Assembly: GCA_021852225.1 (NCBI GenBank)
Contig: JAJZOA010000303.1
Location: 1 to 6,822 of the forward strand
Source: Planctomycetota bacterium
Lineage (GTDB): Bacteria > Planctomycetota > Phycisphaerae > WQYP01
Direction of reading: 5' to 3'
Length of the DNA: 6,822 bases
Shown: positions 1 through 6,822 of the stretch, one piece after another
Numbering within the stretch: position 1 is the stretch's first letter
Layout of the letters: each line of letters opens with the position of its first letter
The notes under the pieces: model-generated
The model's database searches: none
What the model saw: only the letters and a program-made list of their open reading frames with translations
Told to the model about the DNA's origin: nothing
Program-made: the position numbers and the translations under genes

Positions 1-1575
1 AGGCGGCATGATGCGTGGCTGACCAGCCATCTGAAAACCGGTTATCGGCGGCTTCTTACGTCGGTGGAAAGCCATCGCATTGTCATTATGGTGCTGGTGG
101 CCGCTGTCACGCTGGGTGGCCTGGCGCTGACACCTTTTCTAAAGGTTGCCTTTCTTCCGCGATTGAACGAGCGTAATTATGTGGTGCATCTGGCGCTGGC
201 GGCTGGTTCATCGCTGGAGCAGTCCATTGCCCTGGGCAATCGGATTACCGCGGATTTGCGCAACATTTCGTATATTCAGCAAATTGAACAGCGAACTGGA
301 AAGCCCGCGCTGGCTGGCGATATTCTGGGACCGCAATACAGCGAATATTTGATTCGGCTGAAAGCTCTTTCGCCCTCACAGGCACGGAAATTTCATGCGG
401 CGATGGCTCGTTTGATAAAGCAATTTCCCGGCGTGCTGTTGTATTACAACACGGTTCTATCCGAGCGCATCAATGAAACGATTTCCGGGTCCGGCGCTCC
501 GGTTGCGGTGCAGGTGATAGGCAATAATTTCAGCGCTATTGAGCAAGCCTCTCGCCTGCTGACGGCGGCATTACGAAAAGTTCCCGGAGCGCGCAGCGTC
601 TCCCCGCAAACTGCCTGGAACGCTCCGGAAATTCAGGTAAAACTTCGCCGTGATCAATTGCAGCGATGGGGGCTTTCCCCCATGACCGTCATGACCCGTG
701 TTCACATGCTGCTTCGCGGGCGATTGGTGGGACACGTCTACCATGGTACCCGCGCCTGGCCGGTGCTTGTGACCATTGCTCCCGGCCTGACATCGCGCGT
801 TTCGAGTATCGGTCAACTGCCGATTCGCACTCCAGGTGGCACATGGATTTCCCTGGCCGATGTGGCCAGAATTTATGAAGGCCCCGGCTTTTACCGCATT
901 TCTCATATCAATGGCCAGCGAGCCCAGATGATTAACATCCATCTTCAAGGCGTCACGGCGGAGCAATATGTCATCGCGGCACGCCAGGCGGTGGCCAGAC
1001 TTCATCTTCCCGCCGGCGTGGTGGTGAATTTCACCGGTTCGGCCGCGGCCGCCACCACAGCGGAACATGATCTTCTGATTCATTCAGGCATCGCTCTAAT
1101 CGGCATTCTGCTGCTGCTGTTTGTGGTACTTAAATATTTTAATAATGTCATGCTGCTGCTGATCAATTTGCCATTGGCGCTGGTTGGAGGCATTCTGATG
1201 ATTTGGATATGTGGTGGGGAACTTTCCATTGGTGCGATGATCGGCTTTATTACACTGTTTGGAATAACGCTCCGCAATTCCATAATGCTGATGTCGCATT
1301 ATCAGCACCTGGTGAGGCAGGAAGGAAGAACCTGGAATTCCACCACTGCCATAGAGGGGGCGGTGGACCGCCTGCCGGCGATTCTGATGACAGCCTTGGT
1401 TGCCGCTCTGGGATTATTGCCTTTGGCTTTGGGAAGCGGCGCTCCGGGGCGGGAAATCGAAGGCCCACTGGCGCAAGTCATTGTGGGGGGGCTGTTTACT
1501 TCCACATTGTTGAATCTACTGGTTTTGCCGACATTGGCCTCCCGCTTTGGCCGCTTCGGCGCGCAGCCGCGGTAA
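1..1575 (+). CDS. RND efflux permease, HME (CusA/CzcA)-like, C-terminal half (5' end outside window)
   Basis: This is an inner-membrane, proton-driven export pump subunit; such pumps work with a periplasmic adaptor and an outer-membrane channel. The frame is open from base 1, so the GTG at 64 is internal and the true start lies upstream. In window residue numbers (1-524) I see TM7 at about 26-51, a porter region at about 55-355, and TM8-12 at about 359-379, 383-404, 407-430, 458-478 and 490-513. Family-type segments are FLPRLNERN after TM7, SGSGAPVAVQVIG in the porter domain, LRNSIMLMSHYQHL in TM10 and ILMTALVAALGLLPLALG in TM11. Aligned from memory with CusA (about 1047 residues), residue 1 matches about CusA 511, so roughly half the protein is missing. 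The positions of CusA metal-binding Met573 and Met672 appear to be His63 and Glu159, so Cu/Ag transport is doubtful and the substrate is unknown. The TAA stop is at 1573-1575. Family call firm, HME subgroup fairly firm. Confidence 0.93.
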   Translation, partial: RRHDAWLTSHLKTGYRRLLTSVESHRIVIMVLVAAVTLGGLALTPFLKVAFLPRLNERNYVVHLALAAGSSLEQSIALGNRITADLRNISYIQQIEQRTGKPALAGDILGPQYSEYLIRLKALSPSQARKFHAAMARLIKQFPGVLLYYNTVLSERINETISGSGAPVAVQVIGNNFSAIEQASRLLTAALRKVPGARSVSPQTAWNAPEIQVKLRRDQLQRWGLSPMTVMTRVHMLLRGRLVGHVYHGTRAWPVLVTIAPGLTSRVSSIGQLPIRTPGGTWISLADVARIYEGPGFYRISHINGQRAQMINIHLQGVTAEQYVIAARQAVARLHLPAGVVVNFTGSAAAATTAEHDLLIHSGIALIGILLLLFVVLKYFNNVMLLLINLPLALVGGILMIWICGGELSIGAMIGFITLFGITLRNSIMLMSHYQHLVRQEGRTWNSTTAIEGAVDRLPAILMTALVAALGLLPLALGSGAPGREIEGPLAQVIVGGLFTSTLLNLLVLPTLASRFGRFGAQPR

Positions 1576-1845
1576 TTGCCGGGGCCGGTCTCATTCGCGG
1601 ACACAAATCAATCGTCCGAGTCGTTATTGGCAGGTTATTTTACCGGGCTATCCACAACGGCTGGGTCGAAATAATCCGCGGCGACTTCGTTCCATTGAAA
1701 GCCACGTATCCTTTTTCCAATATCCGGACGGGACATTTACTCTGACCACAGACCTCTGGTTAATATGTTTCTTCCATCGTCGTTTTCCGGTTACCGCACA
1801 AAGGGCGAAATTCCGATGCCGCAAGATTCGGCAAATCAAAGTTTC
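1576..1845. other. Convergent intergenic region, no gene recognised
   Basis: This 270-base gap lies between the 3' ends of the RND gene (+) and the GH35 gene (-), where a bidirectional terminator would be expected. I find no GC-rich hairpin followed by a T-run on either strand. The best candidate is a 5-bp stem, TGCCG at 1817-1821 pairing with CGGCA at 1829-1833 across a 7-base loop, with no T-tract on either side. T-runs near 1709 and 1793 have no stem before them. Short ORFs crossing the gap lack a ribosome-binding site and recognisable motifs. Termination may be Rho-dependent or may use a structure I cannot see by eye. Confidence 0.6.
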
Positions 1846-4227
1846 TTATGGCCGCACCGCGCTGCCTGCCGCGGCGTCGGTTGCGCAGTCGATGATCCGC
1901 TGTCGGAGGACTGTTACGCCCGACACCTGGCATAATGGCTGGGCACCGGAAAATCTGATATCAACCTGTGGCGGCATAATGACGCGAAAATGCGGGTAAA
2001 GCGGCATAAGCTGAATATCCACACGGCCGCGATTGGTCGGAGCGATCCGCCAAAGGGGCACATCCAGTGGCTTGCCATGATAAAAATCATCCACCAGCAG
2101 CTTGCCGCCACTTCGCACATGCAGCACATTTCCCAGATAATGAATTCGCAATATAAGGTGCGACCCGCGGTCCGCAGGCGGGATGGATATCCGCCAAAGC
2201 GCCGCATTTCGCCAGTCTGCATGCGTCCATTGGTGGGGCTGCCGTGACAATAATTTTGCCGCGCCTGTCAAGTTCGCGGCGCGCACGAATTGCAGTTTCA
2301 CTGGCTCAACGTTGGCGTGGCTGGCGGGCAACTTATATTGCACGAAGGCGCCATCCGGAATGCCCACGGCCACCGAACCGTTGATATGTAATATGTTCAC
2401 CTTCGGCAATATCGCCAGCGAACCGCCTTGGGAATGAGTCGTTTCCAACCGCAGCCGCTGTCTGCCGGGCAATAATTCCGCCGTCGAAATCACACAACGT
2501 GTCCGTCCGGCAAATGTTATTTTTGTCAGGTCCAGCGCCTGCTGTGGCGTTAAAACAATAAATGCGATTTGCTGCAGCGCGCCGGCCCGCGTATGAATAC
2601 GAACGGAAAAGGCGATACCGGTTCCCGGCTTTATGCCACTGATTTTTTCATAACCGCCCGGCAGCGTGCTAAGAGTGCCGCCCAGGGTTTTGACCGGCGC
2701 TCCGGACCGAATAACAAATTCCGGTGCCACGCCGGCCGTGGCACTGAAAATTTCATAAAGCCGGCCGCCCGCCCGGATATGGCACAGCGGTTCAGCCGTC
2801 GCATAGCGAATAAGCTGACCGCCACATGACAAATTAAACGGCCACCAGCCGAAAATTCCCTTGCCGATGGTAATCGGATGATCCGGCACGCGAAGTTTGC
2901 CTGCGGTTGTCTGCAGGTTGAATTGAATATTTTTCTTGGCCGGCAGGGGATGGTCGTAGATATAATTATTGAAAAAGATGAAGCCTGCGCGGCCATTGGA
3001 TCGCACATCCCAACGAAGGGTGGCTGTGTCGTGCAGGCCGGCGGGCAGGTGCGCGGGGGCCGCCGCAGGCATGGGCGCAAGCATTGCGCCAAAATCATGT
3101 GTAAAAAGTGCCTGCTGCCGCAGCAGCCGGTATTGTGGCCTTTGCTGGCCGCAGGCTCCCAGGGGTGCCTGAAAATCATAATTAATAAGCGGCATTTCAT
3201 TGGACCATTTTGGACCATGGTATTCATTCAGATAGTAAGGCCTGTCGCCGCGCGGGTTCCAACCGCCATGGTACATATAAAAGCCCTGCCAGTTGGAACC
3301 GTTGGCGATTTCCATCATGGCAAAGGCGGCAATGTCCGGGCCATTGACCAGGGTGCGATGGGCATAACTGGAAGCCATGCCGCCGCCGGTTTCGCAGGTC
3401 GTGTACGGAAACCCATGGAAAGGGGATTTTGTGGGATAAGTTGGAGCCACGGCGAACCGGTAAACGTATCGGTTGGCACGGGTAGAGCCGGTCCAGAATC
3501 CGACCGGATAGCCGCCAAACATGGGCTGGAGTTGATTGCCCAGATGATTGAAGCGGCTCCAACCGGTCATGGTATAAAACGGAACATCAATTCCATTTTT
3601 GATGGCCAGCTTTTTAAGAGCATATAGATAGGCGGTGTCCCCTGTTTCGTTGTCCATCTGCACGCCAATCACCGGTCCGCCCTGTTTCCAAAGCAGACCT
3701 TTCATCTGTATGGCGATCTGGTGATACAACCCGTTGGCCAGTTTCATGAATCGCGGGTCGGTGGACCGAATGCGGCAGCCGGTGCGCAACACCCAATCCG
3801 GAATGCCGCCGTTGCGAACCTCGCCATGTGCCCAGGGTCCCATGCGAACCATGGCAAACAGGCCGGCTTTTTTGCAGTCCAGCAAAAATATCCGCAGTGA
3901 TCTTCTGCCGCGCCAGTTCCAAACACCCGGTTGTTGTTCCTGATATATCCAAAAGACATAGGTGGAAACCACATTGACCCCGCCTGCCTTCATTTTCAGA
4001 AGCTCTTTATACCATTCGCGCTGCGGGTAGCGGCCATAATGAAATTCACCGGTCGTGGGTATCCAGGGCCGGCCATTAAGACTGATGAATCGGCTGTTGA
4101 TGGCAAAAGTAGCCCCGGTTGGGCTGCGCATGGTTCCGGTTTGCAGTCGCGACGGTTTGGGGCTGGCGACGAAAAGCAGGCTGATAGCCAGCAGTGTGGC
4201 CAAAGTGTGGGCAATGTAATGGTGCAT
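1846..4227 (-). CDS. Secreted glycoside hydrolase family 35 (beta-galactosidase-like)
   Basis: This is a retaining glycosidase expected to release terminal beta-linked sugar, classically galactose, from plant, algal or microbial polysaccharide outside the cytoplasm. The 793-residue protein starts with a hydrophobic export signal (about 1-22; cleavage site unclear). A (beta/alpha)8 barrel spans about 45-375. It shows TGEFHYGRYP at 59-68, RMGPWAHGEVRNGG at 128-141, GGPVIGVQMDNETG at 183-196 with predicted acid/base Glu194, and TTCETGGGM at 276-284 with predicted nucleophile Glu279. The 85-residue spacing compares with about 80 in human GLB1 (E188/E268). A beta domain at about 400-560 holds GIFGWWPFNL and YATAEPL. 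A jelly-roll domain at about 675-755 holds LRIHYLGN and DDFYHGKPLDVPLW, as in many bacterial GH35 enzymes. The ATG at 4227-4225 follows GAAGGG at a 6-base gap; the stop is TAA at 1848-1846. It is divergent from the TPR gene. Exact substrate unknown; family call firm. Confidence 0.95.
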   Translation of the reverse strand: MHHYIAHTLATLLAISLLFVASPKPSRLQTGTMRSPTGATFAINSRFISLNGRPWIPTTGEFHYGRYPQREWYKELLKMKAGGVNVVSTYVFWIYQEQQPGVWNWRGRRSLRIFLLDCKKAGLFAMVRMGPWAHGEVRNGGIPDWVLRTGCRIRSTDPRFMKLANGLYHQIAIQMKGLLWKQGGPVIGVQMDNETGDTAYLYALKKLAIKNGIDVPFYTMTGWSRFNHLGNQLQPMFGGYPVGFWTGSTRANRYVYRFAVAPTYPTKSPFHGFPYTTCETGGGMASSYAHRTLVNGPDIAAFAMMEIANGSNWQGFYMYHGGWNPRGDRPYYLNEYHGPKWSNEMPLINYDFQAPLGACGQQRPQYRLLRQQALFTHDFGAMLAPMPAAAPAHLPAGLHDTATLRWDVRSNGRAGFIFFNNYIYDHPLPAKKNIQFNLQTTAGKLRVPDHPITIGKGIFGWWPFNLSCGGQLIRYATAEPLCHIRAGGRLYEIFSATAGVAPEFVIRSGAPVKTLGGTLSTLPGGYEKISGIKPGTGIAFSVRIHTRAGALQQIAFIVLTPQQALDLTKITFAGRTRCVISTAELLPGRQRLRLETTHSQGGSLAILPKVNILHINGSVAVGIPDGAFVQYKLPASHANVEPVKLQFVRAANLTGAAKLLSRQPHQWTHADWRNAALWRISIPPADRGSHLILRIHYLGNVLHVRSGGKLLVDDFYHGKPLDVPLWRIAPTNRGRVDIQLMPLYPHFRVIMPPQVDIRFSGAQPLCQVSGVTVLRQRIIDCATDAAAGSAVRP

Positions 4228-4233
4228 GAAGTA

Positions 4234-4239
4234 CCCTTC
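4234..4239 (-). promoter_or_regulatory. Ribosome-binding site of the GH35 gene
   Basis: Read on the minus strand this is GAAGGG, six bases before the ATG at 4227-4225. It is purine-rich and complementary to the 3' end of 16S rRNA, and it fixes the chosen start. The sequence GAAGGGT also precedes the divergent TPR gene. Confidence 0.75.
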
Positions 4240-4295
4240 ACAGAAGAATCGGCCACTGATGAGGAAGCTGCCGTAACAAGTTTTTATAACAATAT

Positions 4296-4307
4296 GGAAT
4301 AGATTCC
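4296..4307. repeat. Perfect 12-bp inverted repeat, possible operator
   Basis: The sequence GGAATAGATTCC is two perfect 5-base arms (GGAAT/ATTCC) around a 2-base centre. It lies 69-80 bases upstream of the GH35 start codon, next to the only AT-rich -10-like stretch on that strand. That is where a dimeric regulator could bind. The arms do not extend further, and a repeat this short can arise by chance, so the operator role is a guess. Confidence 0.3.
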
Positions 4308-4480
4308 GCCAGCCCGTAAATATTGGCCATTTCCGCGTGCCGGCAATTTTTCTGGCGGATCAATGGCTTTTTATGGCCTGCCCGGATGAATCGGGATGCT
4401 CCGCTGCTGCAGGCCGTCGGGGATCGTGTGTCACTTCATTTGCCGCTCAATTGGCGCGTTTTGGCCCCCGCCATAATATT

Positions 4481-4496
4481 TGGCAGCCCCATTGCC
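4481..4496 (+). promoter_or_regulatory. Sigma-54-like promoter element upstream of the TPR gene
   Basis: TGGCAGCCCCATTGCC has the GG and GC dinucleotides separated by exactly 10 bases, as in the RpoN consensus TGGCACG-N4-TTGCA. It keeps TGGCA and TTGC but differs at the next two bases and at the last base. If real, transcription would begin near 4507, giving a leader of about 160 bases before the ATG at 4665. The same bases also form a small GGCA/TGCC inverted repeat, which could instead be a short hairpin or a protein site. Confidence 0.25.
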
Positions 4497-4651
4497 GGGC
4501 CAATACCCCAAGAGTGCCCAATCGGCATCTCTTCGGTTAAAATACGGTCACAGCGCCGCGCGGCAGGCCAGACCGGCCCGGCGACTGGCAATCTACTGCC
4601 CGAACTTCAGTCGTGCATGAACGTAAAAATGGTGTCGCGGAATTTATAGGC

Positions 4652-4657
4652 GAAGGG
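4652..4657 (+). promoter_or_regulatory. Ribosome-binding site of the TPR-protein gene
   Basis: GAAGGG sits seven bases before the ATG at 4665-4667, a normal spacing. It selects this start over the in-frame ATG at 4674, three codons downstream. The sequence GAAGGGT also precedes the divergent GH35 start. Confidence 0.75.
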
Positions 4658-4664
4658 TTATTCA

Positions 4665-6822
4665 ATGAAAAACATGTTTCACCGGCAATGGATAATCGCC
4701 ACGGTCTGCAGTGCGGCCTTGTTTGCAGGCGGTGTTAATCTGCATGCCCAGGGACCGGCGACCGGTCGCGCAAAAAGTCTGTTGGCGGGCCAACTGGTGG
4801 ATGATGCCCGAGCCGCGGGTCGCAACCTTCAATTGCCGCCCGGGCTGGCGGCTCGCGAATCGCTGGTTTTGCTGCAAAAAGCTCAGGAACTGGATCCAGC
4901 TTCCGCCACCGTTTTGCGGCTTCTGGCCGAGGCCGCGCGGGCGTTGCACCGCACCGGTATTGAACGCGCGGCACTCTTGAAAATGGTTAATCTGCAGCCG
5001 GACAATCTGGCGGCCCAACTGAAATTTCTGGATTCGCTGGCGGCCGGTGCCCAGACTGTCTCCCAACGGATTCGTATTTACCGCAAAACAATGGCCCAGA
5101 ACAACCTGAATCCGCAAATCAAAAGCGCTTTGGCGCTGCGCGTCGGGCTGCTGTTGAATGCCCAGGCGCATCACCATGCGGCGAACCTCATGTTTGTGGA
5201 AGCCGTCAGGCTTAATTCGTCCAATCTGGCGGCTTGGCAGGAACTGACACTGGCTTTGCGGAAAAGCCACGCGCCCGCACACCAGCTTCTTTATTGTTAC
5301 CTCCATACCCTCCATTGCGACCCATTCCAGCCGGATGCAATGGTCGGTATTGCGCATCTGCTGGCGGCCGCCGGGCATTATGGCCTGGCCGCAAAATGGG
5401 CCAATGCCGCAATTGCCGAATACCAGCAGAGCCACACCGCTCTGGGTTCGGGCCTGCCATCAGATCTTGCGGCCTATTGGGCCATTGCCGCCCAGCAGGA
5501 CAAGGTGCGCCCCTATCTGGACGAATTGCTGGCATTTAAAAAGCCGGCCACCTCTGTTCTTCTGATTGCCCTGGCGGAATATTCCAATGGCAAACCGATT
5601 GCCGATACCCGTCCGGCCAAGCTCCTGGCGCGAATTGAAGCTCGCCTGGCGGCCGAGCTGAAAAGCCACCCCGGCAGCGCGCGGCTGAAGGCCGATGCGC
5701 TATGGCTGCAACTGGTCTATCAGAACAAGCTCCCCGCGAATATTGCGGCACACGTGGCGGCAATGCAAAAGCCGCTCGCCGCCGCCCCGGCCCTTTACGC
5801 CCGCTTACGCGGCTGGCAACTTCTAAGGCAGGGCAATATGCAGGCAGCGGCCGAAAAATTCCAAACGGGCCTGACTGACCCTTATGCGGTCATCGGATTG
5901 GCGGAGGCTAAAGCCGCTTTGGGTCATAAAAAAGCGGCCACCGCTTTACTGCTTGGGCTCTGGCGGCATTCGCCGCCGCTGCCGACGGCATTGGCCATCG
6001 CGCAGACCGCACGCACCCTGCGAATTCACCTGTCTTCCAGTGCCGCCGGCAACGCGCTTGCGGTTCAGGCCCGCGGGTATCCTTCGCGCATGCTTCACGC
6101 GGTATACGATCCGTCGAATATGGTGCTCGTCAGTGTGCACTGGCCGCATCGCTTTCCAGATTATGGACGTCCTGTTTATATTCATGTGCATTATTACAAT
6201 GAATCACCCTGGAGTCTGGCCGTCGGTCCCCACACGGCTATCACCACAGATATGGCTATGGCCGCCCGAATTCAGGGAATATCCAATATCAATCTGGGTG
6301 CCTACGCGATTGATTCCAACGCGTCGGTGCTTCGGCTGGATTCGCAACAATCCTTGGAAGTGACTTATCAGATTGACCAGGGCGCCCTGCGGACCATCAG
6401 TCTGGACAATCCCGATTCGCTGGTCGGCGGGCGACTGGAACTGATTACCAACCCCATCGCGGAAGGTACGGATATTTTTCCAGGACTTGGCGGACAATCC
6501 ATAGATGCCGGATATTTTAATATTCGCGGCTTTTTTTCCGGCGGCTTGCAAGCCATGACCGCTCAGGTTTCGCATTTTAATGGCCTGTCTGAAGCCGACC
6601 AGATGATTGCCGCCGGTGCCATTGCCAATGTGCTGCCAAAACTCGCCGCGGACCTGGTTTCGGCCAGTCAGGCCAGCGCGACGGCATCGCCTTCACCGGC
6701 CCAAATCCGCAAAGCCATTACCGCCCTTAGCGCGCCTCTGGAAAGCGAATTGAACAATCCGGGTGCCACTGATGTGCAGGCTTGGCTGACGCGGCTGGCT
6801 CCGCGAAAACAGTTGCCGACAA
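4665..6822 (+). CDS. Exported TPR-repeat protein with unrecognised C-terminal beta module (3' end outside window)
   Basis: I do not recognise a named family. The frame runs from ATG 4665 to the window edge with no stop, giving at least 719 residues. Residues 1-28 look like a Sec signal peptide: a basic start (KNMFHRQ), a hydrophobic core (IIATVCSAALFAGG), and likely cleavage after LHA at 28. Cys15 is not in a lipobox. Residues about 50-440 are alpha-helical and Ala/Leu-rich with TPR-like helix pairs; the clearest are about 222-250 (PDAMVGIAHLLAAAGHYGLA) and 378-440 (including GNMQAAAEKF). TPRs bind proteins or peptides. A Cys/His-rich helix, CYLHTLHC, lies at 211-218. Residues about 475-630 are beta-rich, with VHWPHRFPDYGRP, VYIHVHYYNESPW and GAYAIDSNASVLRLD. 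From about 635 the chain is helical and Ala-rich again. No catalytic motif is seen. It is divergent from the GH35 gene. A periplasmic scaffold or assembly protein is possible but is inference. Confidence 0.88.
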   Translation, partial: MKNMFHRQWIIATVCSAALFAGGVNLHAQGPATGRAKSLLAGQLVDDARAAGRNLQLPPGLAARESLVLLQKAQELDPASATVLRLLAEAARALHRTGIERAALLKMVNLQPDNLAAQLKFLDSLAAGAQTVSQRIRIYRKTMAQNNLNPQIKSALALRVGLLLNAQAHHHAANLMFVEAVRLNSSNLAAWQELTLALRKSHAPAHQLLYCYLHTLHCDPFQPDAMVGIAHLLAAAGHYGLAAKWANAAIAEYQQSHTALGSGLPSDLAAYWAIAAQQDKVRPYLDELLAFKKPATSVLLIALAEYSNGKPIADTRPAKLLARIEARLAAELKSHPGSARLKADALWLQLVYQNKLPANIAAHVAAMQKPLAAAPALYARLRGWQLLRQGNMQAAAEKFQTGLTDPYAVIGLAEAKAALGHKKAATALLLGLWRHSPPLPTALAIAQTARTLRIHLSSSAAGNALAVQARGYPSRMLHAVYDPSNMVLVSVHWPHRFPDYGRPVYIHVHYYNESPWSLAVGPHTAITTDMAMAARIQGISNINLGAYAIDSNASVLRLDSQQSLEVTYQIDQGALRTISLDNPDSLVGGRLELITNPIAEGTDIFPGLGGQSIDAGYFNIRGFFSGGLQAMTAQVSHFNGLSEADQMIAAGAIANVLPKLAADLVSASQASATASPSPAQIRKAITALSAPLESELNNPGATDVQAWLTRLAPRKQLPT

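Larger units (their letters stand above)
4228..4664. other. Divergent intergenic control region
   Basis: These 437 bases separate the divergent starts of the GH35 gene and the TPR-protein gene and should contain both promoters. For GH35 (- strand) an AT-rich stretch at 4281-4290 offers a -10-like TATAAA, but the sequence 17 bases upstream (TGGCGG) is a poor -35. For the TPR gene (+ strand) TAAAAT at 4538-4543 is -10-like, with only a weak -35 (TGCCCA) 17 bases before it. Better candidates for control are the inverted repeat at 4296-4307 and the sigma-54-like element at 4481-4496. One open frame, 4323-4649 (+), fills much of the region but starts with TTG, has no ribosome-binding site and no recognisable motif, so I do not call it a gene. 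Confidence 0.6.

Noticed and set aside
1106..1162. CTG triplet runs in the RND gene, possible microsatellites
   Set aside because: They encode leucine runs in TM8 and TM9 and are explained by membrane-helix composition.
64..1575. GTG at 64 as a true start of the RND gene
   Set aside because: The frame is open upstream to base 1, and the upstream residues (HLKTGYRRLL) fit the loop before TM7 of an RND permease, so the gene is cut by the window edge.
1817..1833. TGCCG/CGGCA hairpin as a terminator
   Set aside because: The stem is only 5 bp with a 7-base loop and no T-tract on either strand.
1765..1935. 56-codon frame (+) from an ATG in the convergent gap, running antisense into the GH35 3' end
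   Set aside because: No ribosome-binding site, no motif, and about half of it overlaps the GH35 C-terminus in antisense.
2878..3627. 249-codon open frame on the + strand opposite the GH35 gene
   Set aside because: It lies wholly antisense to a well-supported GH35 catalytic domain, shows no recognisable domain and has a shadow-like composition.
4323..4649. 108-codon frame (+) in the divergent intergenic region, ending 15 bases before the TPR start codon
   Set aside because: TTG start, no ribosome-binding site, no recognisable motif, and it would occupy the expected promoter region. A real small gene cannot be fully excluded without homologues.
4662..5435. 257-codon open frame on the - strand opposite the start of the TPR gene
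   Set aside because: The + strand frame has a ribosome-binding site, a signal peptide and TPR-like repeats. The antisense frame is Gln/Arg-rich with no motif.

Overview
The window carries three protein genes and two intergenic stretches. No RNA gene, mobile element, CRISPR array or tRNA was seen. By eye from sampled lines the GC content is in the mid-50s percent. Base and codon use look similar in all three genes, so nothing suggests recent transfer. The genes point to a Gram-negative-type environmental bacterium: an RND-type exporter, a secreted family 35 glycoside hydrolase, and a secreted TPR protein rich in alanine and leucine. The hydrolase resembles versions I associate with Planctomycetota, Verrucomicrobiota and Bacteroidota. 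Planctomycetota (Phycisphaerae-like) is my best guess, held weakly, because no marker gene is present.

Layout. Positions 1-1575 (+) hold the C-terminal half of an RND efflux permease most like the CusA/CzcA (HME) family; its N-terminal half and any adaptor gene lie to the left. Positions 1576-1845 are a convergent intergenic gap with no strong terminator. Positions 1846-4227 (-) hold a complete, secreted GH35 (beta-galactosidase family) enzyme with both catalytic glutamates. Positions 4228-4664 are a divergent intergenic region that must hold the promoters of both flanking genes. It contains a 12-bp perfect inverted repeat near the GH35 start and a 16-bp sequence with sigma-54-like spacing upstream of the other gene. 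From 4665 to the right edge (+) runs a long gene, open at its 3' end, for an exported TPR-repeat protein followed by a beta-rich module I do not recognise.

How they may work together. The GH35 gene and the TPR gene are divergent, share one control region and have the same GAAGGGT ribosome-binding sequence, so co-regulation is plausible. Both products are predicted to leave the cytoplasm. No direct functional link can be read from the sequence. The RND gene converges on the GH35 gene and is probably an unrelated unit.

The best candidate for something undescribed is the TPR/beta-module protein with its Cys/His-rich helix. Nothing here amounts to a recognisable new defence or mobile system.
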